From Bacillota bacterium (GTDB lineage: Bacteria; Bacillota; Bacilli; Desulfuribacillales; Desulfuribacillaceae): a DNA stretch of 64,000 bases. The position numbers and the translations under genes were made by a program. Under the pieces are notes generated by a model, which was given only the letters and a program-made list of their open reading frames with translations, was not told the origin of the DNA and ran no database searches. Positions 54,115-61,718 of the stretch are shown here, one piece after another. Position 1 is the stretch's first letter. Every line of letters begins with the position of its first letter. Location of the stretch: contig JAEWFW010000019.1 in NCBI GenBank assembly GCA_023388635.1, positions 62,001-126,000 on the forward strand, written 5' to 3'.

Positions 54115-55107
54115 TCACAACCGGACTGTAAAGATCGTGCCAGGACTGGACGGATTTGCCCGTACGTCGATATGCCCACCTTGGGATGAGATAATTGAGT
54201 ACGCCATCGCTAAACCGATGCCGATGCTGTCACTTCCGGCGTTTTTACCTTTATAGAAGCGGTTGAATACATATGGCAAATCTTCCTGGGCGATACCGCT
54301 GCCACTGTCGGTAATCGTAATTGTCGTGCGAAGAGGATTGGTGAAGCAAGCAATATGGATGTTACCGTGTTCCGGCGTGTGTTCGACGCAATTTTTCAAA
54401 ATATTGACGAGGGCTTCGACCGTCCAATTGCGGTCGCAGGCGAATGGAAGATCGTCGGTTTCCATTGTCAGTTGCTGTTGCTTTAGTTCCATCGTAATTG
54501 ACAATGGAGCACAGACACTATCCAATAAATCTTTTGGGGCAACCAGCTGTTTATTGAATTGAACGGTGCCGGCGTCGAGTTTAGATAATTTCAACAGGGA
54601 AGACACTAGCCATTGAATGCGTTCCAGTTGTGAGCGCAGGCGGTCGGTAAACTCGATACGCTTCACCTCGGGAAGATTACCGTCACATAAGAGGTCAGTC
54701 ATCATAAACATCGAAGTTAGCGGCGTCTTTAGTTGATGTGATATATCGGACAACGCATCTTTCATATAGATTTTTTCGTTTTGTAAGGCGGTATTTTGCT
54801 CCCGCAGTGTGACGGTCGTTTTGTAGATTTCATTTTTCAAAATCGACAGTTCCCCTTCGGTATTGTCACGCAGCTCGAGGGAGTAATCACCGCGATTGAT
54901 TTTTTTCAGATATTCGGCAAGGTATGCCAACTGCCGATAGCGCCATTTTGTATAATACACATTTATCAGCAACAGTAAGATGGCAAATCCGGCACTTACC
55001 AGGGAGGCAAGCGGTGAGATCCAATAGACGATTACGAGCATGATCAATGCGATGATTGCCAGGGACATAAAGTAGTATTTGATTTCTCGATTGCGCAAGA
55101 TCGACAT
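54115..55107 (-). CDS. Sensor histidine kinase
   Basis: 330 residues. Two membrane segments (residues ~12-30 and ~34-52) with almost no outside loop, a HAMP-like linker, a HisKA domain with His124 in SDISHQLKTPLTS, and HATPase_c with ILKNCVEHT, DSGSGIA and GIGLAMAYSI. The very short outside part resembles intramembrane-sensing kinases that need a transporter partner to detect peptides. It follows the regulator gene by three bases and precedes the ABC genes. Confidence 0.9.
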   Translation of the reverse strand: MSILRNREIKYYFMSLAIIALIMLVIVYWISPLASLVSAGFAILLLLINVYYTKWRYRQLAYLAEYLKKINRGDYSLELRDNTEGELSILKNEIYKTTVTLREQNTALQNEKIYMKDALSDISHQLKTPLTSMFMMTDLLCDGNLPEVKRIEFTDRLRSQLERIQWLVSSLLKLSKLDAGTVQFNKQLVAPKDLLDSVCAPLSITMELKQQQLTMETDDLPFACDRNWTVEALVNILKNCVEHTPEHGNIHIACFTNPLRTTITITDSGSGIAQEDLPYVFNRFYKGKNAGSDSIGIGLAMAYSIISSQGGHIDVRANPSSPGTIFTVRL

Positions 55108-55110
55108 GGA

Positions 55111-55791
55111 TTAAACACCTGCCTTATAGCCTAAGCCACGGATAGTGCGGATAATAACCGGATTCTGCGGATCGTTCTCTATTTTGTCCCGCAGGCGTTT
55201 AATGTAGACGGTCAGAGTATTATCGTTGACAAAGTCACCGGCGATATCCCAGATTCCTTCCAGCAACTGATTGCGTGTCAAGACTTGTCCTTCATTATTG
55301 GCAAATGTCAGCAGCAGGCGGTATTCCAGAGCCGTCAGTTGGATTTCCTGCTGATTTTTATAGACCTTTGCTTGCTGTGTGTGAATTGTCAAGTCATGCA
55401 GTTGGATTTCGTGGGCGCGGTCGGAATATTTATGGGAACGTCGCAGTACGGTTTTGATTCTCGACATCAATTCGCGAATGCGGAAGGGCTTTGTTATATA
55501 GTCGTCGGCACCCATTTCCAACCCCATGACGACATTGACTTCGTCGTCACAGGCGGTCAAGAACATTACCGGCATATCACTCGTTTCTTTGATTGCCCGG
55601 CATATTTCATATCCGTTGCCGTCAGGCAAAGATAGATCGAGGATTGCTAGATCATAGGAGTGTTCTCCCAGTATGTTTAGTGCCGAATGAACGTCGTGGC
55701 AGACCGATACTTCGTAAGATTCTTGTCTAAGGGAATATTCCAGCCCCAATGCGATTGTTTTGTCGTCTTCGACAAGTAGAATTTTTTTCAT
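55111..55791 (-). CDS. OmpR-family response regulator
   Basis: 226 residues. Receiver domain with acidic pocket VEDD (residues 7-10), phosphorylated Asp52 in ILDLSLPDG and lysine in ITKPF; C-terminal winged helix (Trans_reg_C, with LTALEYRLLLTFANNEGQVLTR). ATG 55791 is preferred over upstream in-frame starts, since GGTGATG is just before it. It is the first gene of the TCS-ABC set and probably binds the two shared palindromes. Confidence 0.92.
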   Translation of the reverse strand: MKKILLVEDDKTIALGLEYSLRQESYEVSVCHDVHSALNILGEHSYDLAILDLSLPDGNGYEICRAIKETSDMPVMFLTACDDEVNVVMGLEMGADDYITKPFRIRELMSRIKTVLRRSHKYSDRAHEIQLHDLTIHTQQAKVYKNQQEIQLTALEYRLLLTFANNEGQVLTRNQLLEGIWDIAGDFVNDNTLTVYIKRLRDKIENDPQNPVIIRTIRGLGYKAGV

Positions 55792-55833
55792 ATACATCAC
55801 CATCTTTATTATATCGCAGATGTATTTTTTTAC

Positions 55834-55849
55834 ATGACAAATCTGTCAT
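55834..55849. promoter_or_regulatory. Palindrome copy 2, candidate response-regulator site
   Basis: ATGACA and TGTCAT with four bases between, in front of the response regulator gene. A TATAAT (minus strand, 55813-55808) lies downstream at a distance that fits activation. Confidence 0.6.
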
Positions 55850-55860
55850 AATTATAGTCA

Positions 55861-55890
55861 TTGGACAGAAAAATTGTTGGCGGGTACAAT
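55861..55890 (+). promoter_or_regulatory. Possible sigma-A promoter for the epimerase gene
   Basis: TTGGAC (55861-55866), an 18-base spacer and TACAAT (55885-55890). Confidence 0.42.
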
Positions 55891-55953
55891 AAAAGAAACG
55901 GAACAGCTATGATTTATTTATACGATATAGCAAATGGTGGAGGTGAGGGTTGG

Positions 55954-56889
55954 ATGAATATTATGATTGCGGGAGGAACCGGGTTTGTCGGTCAAGCGCT
56001 TACGGCAGCGTTGCTGTCACGAGGACATGATGTGTATATTCTTACGAGGAACGCAGACAGAGATTTCGGGGAAAAAGCGGATGATCAGGTGGATGAGCGG
56101 GGAAAGGTGCATTATATTCCTTGGAGTAGAGGCATGGTTGAGCAGCCTGTCAGGGAAGCGTTGCCGGTGATCGATGCGATAGTCAACCTTGCCGGCGAAT
56201 CCTTAAACAGCGGCAGATGGACGGCGAAGCGCAAGCAAAGGATCGTACAAAGTAGAGTGCAGTCTACGAAAGGACTTGTCGAGATGATCGAAGCGATGTC
56301 TATCAAACCCAAAGTGATGATCAATGCGTCTGCGATTGGTTACTACGGTATATCGAAAACAGCGGTGATGACGGAGCAATCGCCCGCGGGGAATGATTTT
56401 CTCGCTAATGTAGTGCAACAATGGGAAAAAGAAGCGAACCGTGCCCAGTCTATGGTGCGAGTTGTGTGTATGAGATTCGGTCTGATTTTAGGGAAGAACG
56501 GCGGAGCACTGCCTACTATAGCCATGGCGTACCGTATGTATATGGGGGGAACATTAGGCAGTGGAAATCAGTTTTATTCATGGATTCATATCGATGATAT
56601 CGTAGGAATGATCTGTTTCGCTCTGCAAGAAACGAGTGTGCATGGAATATTTAATGCCGTGTCGCCCAATCCGGTTGTGATGCGCGAATTTGGGAAAACA
56701 CTAGCCTCTGTTTTACAACGTCCACATTGGTTGCCTGCACCAGGATTTGCTATCCGTGCGGTGTTAGGTGAGATGAGTATACTCGTTTTGGAAGGGCAGA
56801 GAGTATTACCGGAGAGAATGTTGGAGCAAGGATATGTATTTCGACATCCTACGTTGCGTGAAGCGTTGCAAAATATCTATTCGAGCTGA
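55954..56889 (+). CDS. TIGR01777 family NAD-dependent epimerase-like protein (YfhF/SDR39U1)
   Basis: 311 residues. Rossmann start NIMIAGGTGFVGQAL, NLAGESLNSGRWT at about residue 75, and a C-terminal DUF1731 domain (LPAPGFAIRAVLGEMSILVLEGQRVLPERMLEQG). These are atypical SDRs of unknown substrate, called sugar-nucleotide epimerase-like or cell-division-inhibitor SulA-like in older annotation. GGAGGTGAGG gives the ribosome binding site for ATG 55954. Confidence 0.9.
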   Translation: MNIMIAGGTGFVGQALTAALLSRGHDVYILTRNADRDFGEKADDQVDERGKVHYIPWSRGMVEQPVREALPVIDAIVNLAGESLNSGRWTAKRKQRIVQSRVQSTKGLVEMIEAMSIKPKVMINASAIGYYGISKTAVMTEQSPAGNDFLANVVQQWEKEANRAQSMVRVVCMRFGLILGKNGGALPTIAMAYRMYMGGTLGSGNQFYSWIHIDDIVGMICFALQETSVHGIFNAVSPNPVVMREFGKTLASVLQRPHWLPAPGFAIRAVLGEMSILVLEGQRVLPERMLEQGYVFRHPTLREALQNIYSS

Positions 56890-56945
56890 TCAAGTATATA
56901 GCGAATATATGTTTTTAAACTTTTCAAGGTGTCTTCATGCATATG

Positions 56946-56974
56946 TTGACATCACTGCAATATAAGTATATCAT
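56946..56974 (+). promoter_or_regulatory. Sigma-A promoter of the MarR-rhodanese operon
   Basis: TTGACA (56946-56951), a 17-base spacer and TATCAT (56969-56974). Confidence 0.68.
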
Positions 56975-56978
56975 ATTA

Positions 56979-57001
56979 GATAATCAGCAAAACTGATTAT
57001 C
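56979..57001. promoter_or_regulatory. Perfect palindromic operator for the MarR regulator
   Basis: Nine-base arms GATAATCAG and CTGATTATC with a five-base spacer, covering the predicted transcription start (about 56981). This is the usual place for MarR self-repression. Confidence 0.7.
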
Positions 57002-57017
57002 GTGAAAGGAGATTAAA

Positions 57018-57440
57018 TTGTATAATCTATATGATTCTTGGGGGTATACGTTAAGTAAAATTGCAGAACAAATGGATTGTATGTTTAGTGAAAGGTTATC
57101 TGCCTATCAAATTGATGCGAGAGATTATGGAATATTATCTATAGTTTTCAATCAACCTAAATTAACTCAAAAAGAGATCGGCGAAAAAATAGTGGTTGAT
57201 AGAACTACTATGGTTCAACTTATTGACTCTTTAGAAAAAAAGCAATTAATAACTAGGGAAAGTAATCCTAGTGATAGGAGACAAAACTTAATAACTATAA
57301 CGAAAAAAGGTCAAGAAATAGTAAAAAAAATGTGGGTGGAATTGGAGCATGTTGAACGCGAAGTAATTAGTACATTACCGGCAGTTCAAAAGGAAATATT
57401 AGCACAAATACATATCTATAACAAGGAGGACGACAGATGA
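57018..57440 (+). CDS. MarR family transcriptional regulator
   Basis: 140 residues. A MarR winged-helix core: LTQKEIGEKIVVDRTTMVQLIDSLEKKQLITRE, then NPSDRRQNLITITKKGQE with the basic wing. One cysteine (Cys21) near the N-terminus could be a redox sensor as in OhrR, but it is not at a proven position. Starts at TTG 57018 after AAAGGAG. AT-rich and with more AAA/ATA codons than the neighbours, which suggests recent arrival. It overlaps the rhodanese gene (ATGA) and has its own palindromic operator. Confidence 0.88.
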   Translation: MYNLYDSWGYTLSKIAEQMDCMFSERLSAYQIDARDYGILSIVFNQPKLTQKEIGEKIVVDRTTMVQLIDSLEKKQLITRESNPSDRRQNLITITKKGQEIVKKMWVELEHVEREVISTLPAVQKEILAQIHIYNKEDDR

Positions 57441-57796
57441 ACAAGCTAGAATATTTAGAAATGCAAATGGAATTAACTATCAGCCCGATGGATTTTTTGC
57501 AATATAAGAAACAACATCAAAATGATTATTTGCTAGTCGATATTAGAAATGCACCGCCACATTTAAAGAAAGAAAAAATTGAAGGAGCAATCGAACTTCC
57601 TCTGAGCGAATTGGAACAATCGTTAGATACACTCGCAAAAGATAAACTAATTGTGGTTTATTGTTGGGACGTTTGGTGTAATATGGCAAAGAAAGCAAGT
57701 ATTATTTTGTTAAAGAACGGATTCACTGTTAAAGAATTAAGTGGAGGAATTAGTGCTTGGAATCAGCTAAATCTCCCAACTGAAAGTTTAGTATAG
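57437..57796 (+). CDS. Rhodanese-like domain protein
   Basis: 119 residues, one rhodanese domain (LLVDIRNAP, GAIELPLSELE, LIVVYCWDVWC, GGISAWNQLNLP). The active loop carries two cysteines, Cys76 and Cys81, in CWDVWC instead of the usual CxxGxR, so sulfur transfer or a disulfide switch is possible. Cotranscribed with the MarR regulator. Similar MarR-rhodanese pairs occur in other bacteria in sulfur or reactive-species response, but the inducer here cannot be told. Confidence 0.82.
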   Translation: MNKLEYLEMQMELTISPMDFLQYKKQHQNDYLLVDIRNAPPHLKKEKIEGAIELPLSELEQSLDTLAKDKLIVVYCWDVWCNMAKKASIILLKNGFTVKELSGGISAWNQLNLPTESLV

Positions 57797-57840
57797 ATTC
57801 TTTTAGTAGATCAATATTATTGACTTGGGATGATGATTTA

Positions 57841-57869
57841 TGGACATCTCCACGTAATTATGTTAAAAT
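57841..57869 (+). promoter_or_regulatory. Promoter of the ABC-F leader
   Basis: TGGACA (57841-57846), a 17-base spacer ending TGT, and TAAAAT (57864-57869): an extended -10 promoter. Transcription would start about 310 bp before the ABC-F gene. Confidence 0.5.
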
Positions 57870-57902
57870 AACAACAAATTTGATTGGGAGGACACTGCCC
57901 CT

Positions 57903-57929
57903 ATGACAGCCAGCATGCGTCTACGATAA
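57903..57929 (+). CDS. Eight-codon leader peptide in the ABC-F leader
   Basis: ATG 57903 opens a short frame, TASMRLR after the start Met, ending at TAA 57929. GGGAGG lies about ten bases upstream. Antibiotic ABC-F genes are often controlled by ribosome stalling on such leader ORFs, which changes folding of a downstream terminator. Inference from position; the peptide itself is not matched to any known one. Confidence 0.45.
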   Translation: MTASMRLR

Positions 57930-58015
57930 GTCAGCAATAAAAAAGCAGATTCCATTCATAGCGATGGGCTTTTTGTTGCGCTTATTTTACGGATGTTGAC
58001 ATAGATGGCAGTAAG

Positions 58016-58050
58016 GCTTAGTCTATTTTATTTTTAGACTTTAGCTTTTT
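58016..58050 (+). terminator. Upstream attenuator-like hairpin in the ABC-F leader
   Basis: GCT-T-AGTCTA pairs with TAGACT-TT-AGC (bulged) across a T-rich loop and is followed by TTTTT. Confidence 0.42.
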
Positions 58051-58075
58051 GTCGTTGTGTTTTCACGTATGTATG

Positions 58076-58119
58076 TGCAGACAATGCCCGCGTTATGCGG
58101 ACGATGTCTGCATTTTTTA
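58076..58119 (+). terminator. Attenuator terminator before the ABC-F gene
   Basis: TGCAGACA pairs with TGTCTGCA; inside, CCGC pairs with GCGG; six T follow. It ends 70 bp before the ABC-F start codon and well after the promoter, as expected for an attenuator. Confidence 0.72.
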
Positions 58120-58188
58120 TTGCTGTACCGGCGCGTAAGTAGACTTTATAGCTATCGAACAGCATGTATATACGAGGGGGATACAGTG

Positions 58189-59655
58189 ATGGAATTATTA
58201 ATTAAAGCAAAGGACATTCGTGTTGAATATGCCGGACGCGATATTCTCGATATGGATGATTTGGAAATTTACGATTATGACCGCATAGGGATTGTCGGCG
58301 GAAACGGAGCAGGTAAAAGTACTTTGCTGAAGGTGTTGTCGGGGGAATTGGTACTGCCCCATATTCAAGTTACGCGAAGAGGCAGCTTTTCGTATATTCC
58401 GCAGTTGGATGATGTGATTGTCGGTGAGAACAAAGATCACGCTTTAGCAGGCAAATTGGGAGTTAATCGGTTAGAAGTACAGACGATGAGCGGTGGCGAA
58501 GAAACACGGATGAAAATAGCACAGGCTTTATCTGAGCAAGTCCACGGTATTTTTGCCGATGAACCGACAAGTCACCTTGACCGTGAGGGAATTGATTTCT
58601 TGATTAACCAGCTAAAATACTTTCCCGGCGCACTGGTGATCGTAAGTCATGACCGTTACTTGCTCGATGCGGTAGTCGATAAGATTTGGGAATTAAAAGA
58701 CGGAAAGATTTCGCAGTATTGGGGCGGATATTCTGATTACCTAGATCAAAAGCAGCAGGAATACGAGAGCCAATCGGCTCAATACGAGCAGTTTGTTGCC
58801 GAACGGACGAGGTTAGAACGAGCTATGGTTGAAAAGCAGAAACAAGCGCAAAAAGTGGAACAAAAATCAAAAGGAGCCGCACGCAAAAGCAATACAGAAA
58901 GCGGTGGGCGGCTGGGACATCAGAAGACCATGGGTACTAAACAAAAGAAAATTCATAATGCGGCAAAGAATATCGAGCATCGAATACATGCGCTCGGTGA
59001 AGTCGAAGCGCCTGAAACGAGTCGTGCGATTCGCTTTCGTCAGAGTGAAGCGTTGAAACTGTACAATCCATTCCCAGTCACGGGAACGGATATTTGCAAA
59101 CAGTTCGGCGGAAAAACGATCTTTGACAAGGCGTCGTTTCAAGTACCTTTAGGTGCTAAAGTGGCGCTGACAGGGGGCAACGGTTCAGGAAAAACGACGC
59201 TGTTCCGGATGATTATGGAACGGGAACAAGGGATATATGTATCGCCTAAAGCGGCGATTGGCTATTTTTCACAGACTGGCTACAAGTTTGAACGGAACCA
59301 AGGTGTACTGGAATTTATGCAAGAGCATAGTGATTACAATATACCTGAGATTCGTTCCGTATTGGCATCGATGGGATTTTCGGAAACCGATGTGCGCAAG
59401 CAACTATCAGTTCTCAGTGGCGGGGAGATGATTAAATTGATGCTTGCGAAGATGCTGTTAGGACGTTTCAATATTCTTCTCATGGATGAACCAAGTAATT
59501 TTCTCGATTTACCCAGTTTGGAAGCTTTAGAAACGATGATGAAAAACTATGCAGGAACGATTTTCTTTATTTCACACGACAAAAGACTCTTGGAAAATGT
59601 AGCGGACGTAGTTTATGAGATCGAAGGTTGTAAAATAATTTCCAAAGGGTTATAA
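58189..59655 (+). CDS. ABC-F ribosomal protection-type protein (Vga/Msr/VmlR-like)
   Basis: 488 residues, two ABC domains and no membrane segment. First Walker [10 protein letters not shown], signature MSGGEETR; second Walker [10 protein letters not shown], signature LSGGEMIK and Walker [21 protein letters not shown] charged, lysine-rich linker (about residues 190-270) lies between the two. The SNFLD sequence and the size fit the Vga/Msr/VmlR branch, which removes macrolides, lincosamides, streptogramin A or pleuromutilins from ribosomes. Start ATG 58189 has GAGGGGG upstream. The leader with uORF and terminators fits antibiotic induction. Confidence 0.87.
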   Translation: MELLIKAKDIRVEYAGRDILDMDDLEIYDYDRIGIVGGNGAGKSTLLKVLSGELVLPHIQVTRRGSFSYIPQLDDVIVGENKDHALAGKLGVNRLEVQTMSGGEETRMKIAQALSEQVHGIFADEPTSHLDREGIDFLINQLKYFPGALVIVSHDRYLLDAVVDKIWELKDGKISQYWGGYSDYLDQKQQEYESQSAQYEQFVAERTRLERAMVEKQKQAQKVEQKSKGAARKSNTESGGRLGHQKTMGTKQKKIHNAAKNIEHRIHALGEVEAPETSRAIRFRQSEALKLYNPFPVTGTDICKQFGGKTIFDKASFQVPLGAKVALTGGNGSGKTTLFRMIMEREQGIYVSPKAAIGYFSQTGYKFERNQGVLEFMQEHSDYNIPEIRSVLASMGFSETDVRKQLSVLSGGEMIKLMLAKMLLGRFNILLMDEPSNFLDLPSLEALETMMKNYAGTIFFISHDKRLLENVADVVYEIEGCKIISKGL

Positions 59656-59846
59656 AGACGTATCTTTTCCTGATGGACATAGGCATTTTCCTTGAATTTC
59701 CTAGAAAATATTAGTAAGATAAAAGCGACACTTAACTCTGGAGTCTTAGTGGCAGTTAGTCATTGGGTGGAGATAGCTATAGCGCGAATAAACATGACCA
59801 CCATATCAAATATCTCTGAAAATTAGAAAATATGGGAGGGAATTTT
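59656..59846. other. Gap between the ABC-F gene and the membrane protein gene
   Basis: A possible promoter (TTGAAT 59692-59697, 17 bases, TAAGAT 59715-59720) is the only feature recognised. No clear terminator of the ABC-F gene is seen. The start at 59847 has GGGAGGG upstream. Confidence 0.3.
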
Positions 59847-60788
59847 ATGAAAAAAGTTTACAAAGTAACGCTGATGATTTTTGCCGCTCTATTTTCCCTA
59901 TGGCTTGTCGTCACCGTGTATTTCTATAATCACCACACAGTCACAGTGAAAACTATCAATCTTGCCGGTTGGGATTTAGATACTTCCGAGACGGGGGTGC
60001 AGTGGAAGGAAATTACATTTGTCAATAAAGTGGAAGATTATGATAAGTTATTTGCGGAACCGTTATTTTCCGAGAAACAAGCGGCACTGCTTAATAAACT
60101 GCCTACACCATTATTGGAAGTGGCTGTTACGACAAAAGCATTTTATCGGAAACCATATAAAGAGTTAAAAGATAGTTGGAATGTGACTATTACCGGAATG
60201 GCTCTCGAAGATATGTATGATAATGAAGAACGTCTAATAGTGTCTCTTGAAGATGAACAGGGTAGTACGGTTGCATCTTCAGGTGGCTCAATGCGTCGGG
60301 AGGATAATACGAACATTATATATCTAGGAAGTAGTCATGAGAATGTCAAATTTGACATAAAAAAATTGAGCAAAATTCAATGGTACCGGGACAAAGAGCA
60401 TCCTTATGAAGTGGAGCTAAATAATATAGCATATGAAACAAAAAAACACGGATTTTTTAATAAAAGACCACGGGAGATGGAACGTATTTTCAGCTTCTAT
60501 GGGGAAATAAGAGGTGCGATCATCGATGTGTCAAAGGGGAAAAAGGTCAAGACAGAGTGGATTGGGGCTGAGACCGGTGATTTGCTGAGAAAATATAAAT
60601 TTTCAATTAGGCAACCTTGGTATGTAGGCAATCATAACGGATACACCAATGTCTTTGGAATGGCTGTCGAGTACTTTGCAGATGATGACGTTGAATATAA
60701 AGACAAAATTGTTGAACAACAATGGTTCTTCGTTGAAGATAATGAACAATGGGTACTGATCGACCGATTGCTTTTGGAAAATATCTAG
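59847..60788 (+). CDS. Membrane-anchored protein of unknown function
   Basis: 313 residues. One N-terminal membrane segment (residues ~7-27), the rest likely outside the cell, charged and rich in aromatic residues. I do not recognise a domain. ATG 59847 is chosen since GGGAGGG precedes it by eight bases. The gene stands alone with a strong terminator after it; its base composition is AT-richer than the housekeeping block. Confidence 0.6.
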   Translation: MKKVYKVTLMIFAALFSLWLVVTVYFYNHHTVTVKTINLAGWDLDTSETGVQWKEITFVNKVEDYDKLFAEPLFSEKQAALLNKLPTPLLEVAVTTKAFYRKPYKELKDSWNVTITGMALEDMYDNEERLIVSLEDEQGSTVASSGGSMRREDNTNIIYLGSSHENVKFDIKKLSKIQWYRDKEHPYEVELNNIAYETKKHGFFNKRPREMERIFSFYGEIRGAIIDVSKGKKVKTEWIGAETGDLLRKYKFSIRQPWYVGNHNGYTNVFGMAVEYFADDDVEYKDKIVEQQWFFVEDNEQWVLIDRLLLENI

Positions 60789-60817
60789 TTCATGTTTGTT
60801 TAACCATATAAATCATC

Positions 60818-60843
60818 AAAAAGCTGCCTTGTCGCAGCTTTTT
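60818..60843 (+). terminator. Rho-independent terminator after the unknown membrane protein gene
   Basis: AAAAAGCTGC pairs perfectly with GCAGCTTTTT around six bases. Confidence 0.88.
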
Positions 60844-60871
60844 GTATATGGGAATGGAAATTTCTCTAGGC

Positions 60872-60900
60872 TTGCATTATTCAATATATGAATTTATACT
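60872..60900 (+). promoter_or_regulatory. Sigma-A promoter of the GTPase-ABC-DUF364 operon
   Basis: TTGCAT (60872-60877), a 17-base spacer and TATACT (60895-60900), about 125 bp before the GTPase gene. Confidence 0.5.
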
Positions 60901-60924
60901 AAATACAATAGATAGAATACAGTC

Positions 60925-60956
60925 AATATCAAACATAAACAAACAAAATTGATATT
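60925..60956. promoter_or_regulatory. Inverted repeat in the leader of the GTPase operon
   Basis: AATATCAA and TTGATATT with a 16-base spacer, downstream of the predicted promoter. It might be an operator for a metal- or redox-responsive regulator; no regulator gene is adjacent. Confidence 0.35.
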
Positions 60957-61025
60957 ATAATAAAAAGTAAACATAAATAAAGTAGATTTAAAATTAAATA
61001 CATCTGATTTTAAAAGGAGATTGCC

Positions 61026-61718
61026 ATGAAGCTCATAACCGTTGCAGGTCCCCCGTCTTCCGGAAAGACATCTGTAATTCTCAAATTGATCGAAAGTTTA
61101 AATATGCCCCAAGGCAGTATTGGTGTCGTTAAATTTGATTGTCTCACCTCCTTTGATAACCTCCGGTATCAGGAAGCGGGTATTCCTGTTGTTACAGGAT
61201 TTTCAGGCAAGATATGCCCCGACCATTACTTTGTCAGCAATATTGACGACGCAGTTCAATGGGCTGTCAAATCCGGTTTTCAGATGCTAATTACGGAGAG
61301 TGCCGGTCTATGCAATCGCTGTTCACCGTATATCAGTGGCATTTCTTCGGTTTGCGTAATCGACAACTTGTCCGGTACGAATACGCCGCGTAAGATCGGT
61401 CCGATGCTGAAGTTTGCCGATATCGTCGTTGTGACGAAAGGCGATATCGTTTCCCAGGCGGAACGCGAAGTGTTTGCTTTTAATATCAAACAAGTCAATG
61501 CTTCGGCAAAAGTGATTTTTGTCAACGGCATCACGGGGCAAGGTTCCTTTATGTTGGCAAAATACTTGCAAGGAGTGCGCGATATTCAGACACTTCGAGA
61601 TATGAAATTGCGCTTTACGACACCGGCGGCAATCTGCTCCTATTGCACCGGGGAAACGAAGATCGGAGAATCCTATCAACAAGGAATGATGAGAAAAATG
61701 GAGTTTAAAACGCTATGA
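61026..61718 (+). CDS. HypB/UreG-like (G3E) GTPase with cysteine pairs
   Basis: 230 residues. The P-loop is GPPSSGKTS (residues 8-16), an ESAG motif (91-94) matches the ExxG motif of HypB and UreG, and TKGD (137-140) takes the place of NKxD. Cysteines lie at the place where HypB binds nickel (LCNRC, Cys96 and Cys99), with others at 64, 110 and CSYC (204, 207). G3E GTPases insert or carry metals for enzymes such as hydrogenase and urease. It is not close enough to name as HypB, UreG or CobW. It overlaps the ABC gene by four bases (ATGA). Confidence 0.78.
   Translation: MKLITVAGPPSSGKTSVILKLIESLNMPQGSIGVVKFDCLTSFDNLRYQEAGIPVVTGFSGKICPDHYFVSNIDDAVQWAVKSGFQMLITESAGLCNRCSPYISGISSVCVIDNLSGTNTPRKIGPMLKFADIVVVTKGDIVSQAEREVFAFNIKQVNASAKVIFVNGITGQGSFMLAKYLQGVRDIQTLRDMKLRFTTPAAICSYCTGETKIGESYQQGMMRKMEFKTL

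Noticed and set aside
58057..58188. Longer ABC-F start at 58057
   Set aside because: It begins upstream of the attenuator terminator and would encode the stem; the ATG at 58189 has a strong site and gives the usual N-terminus.
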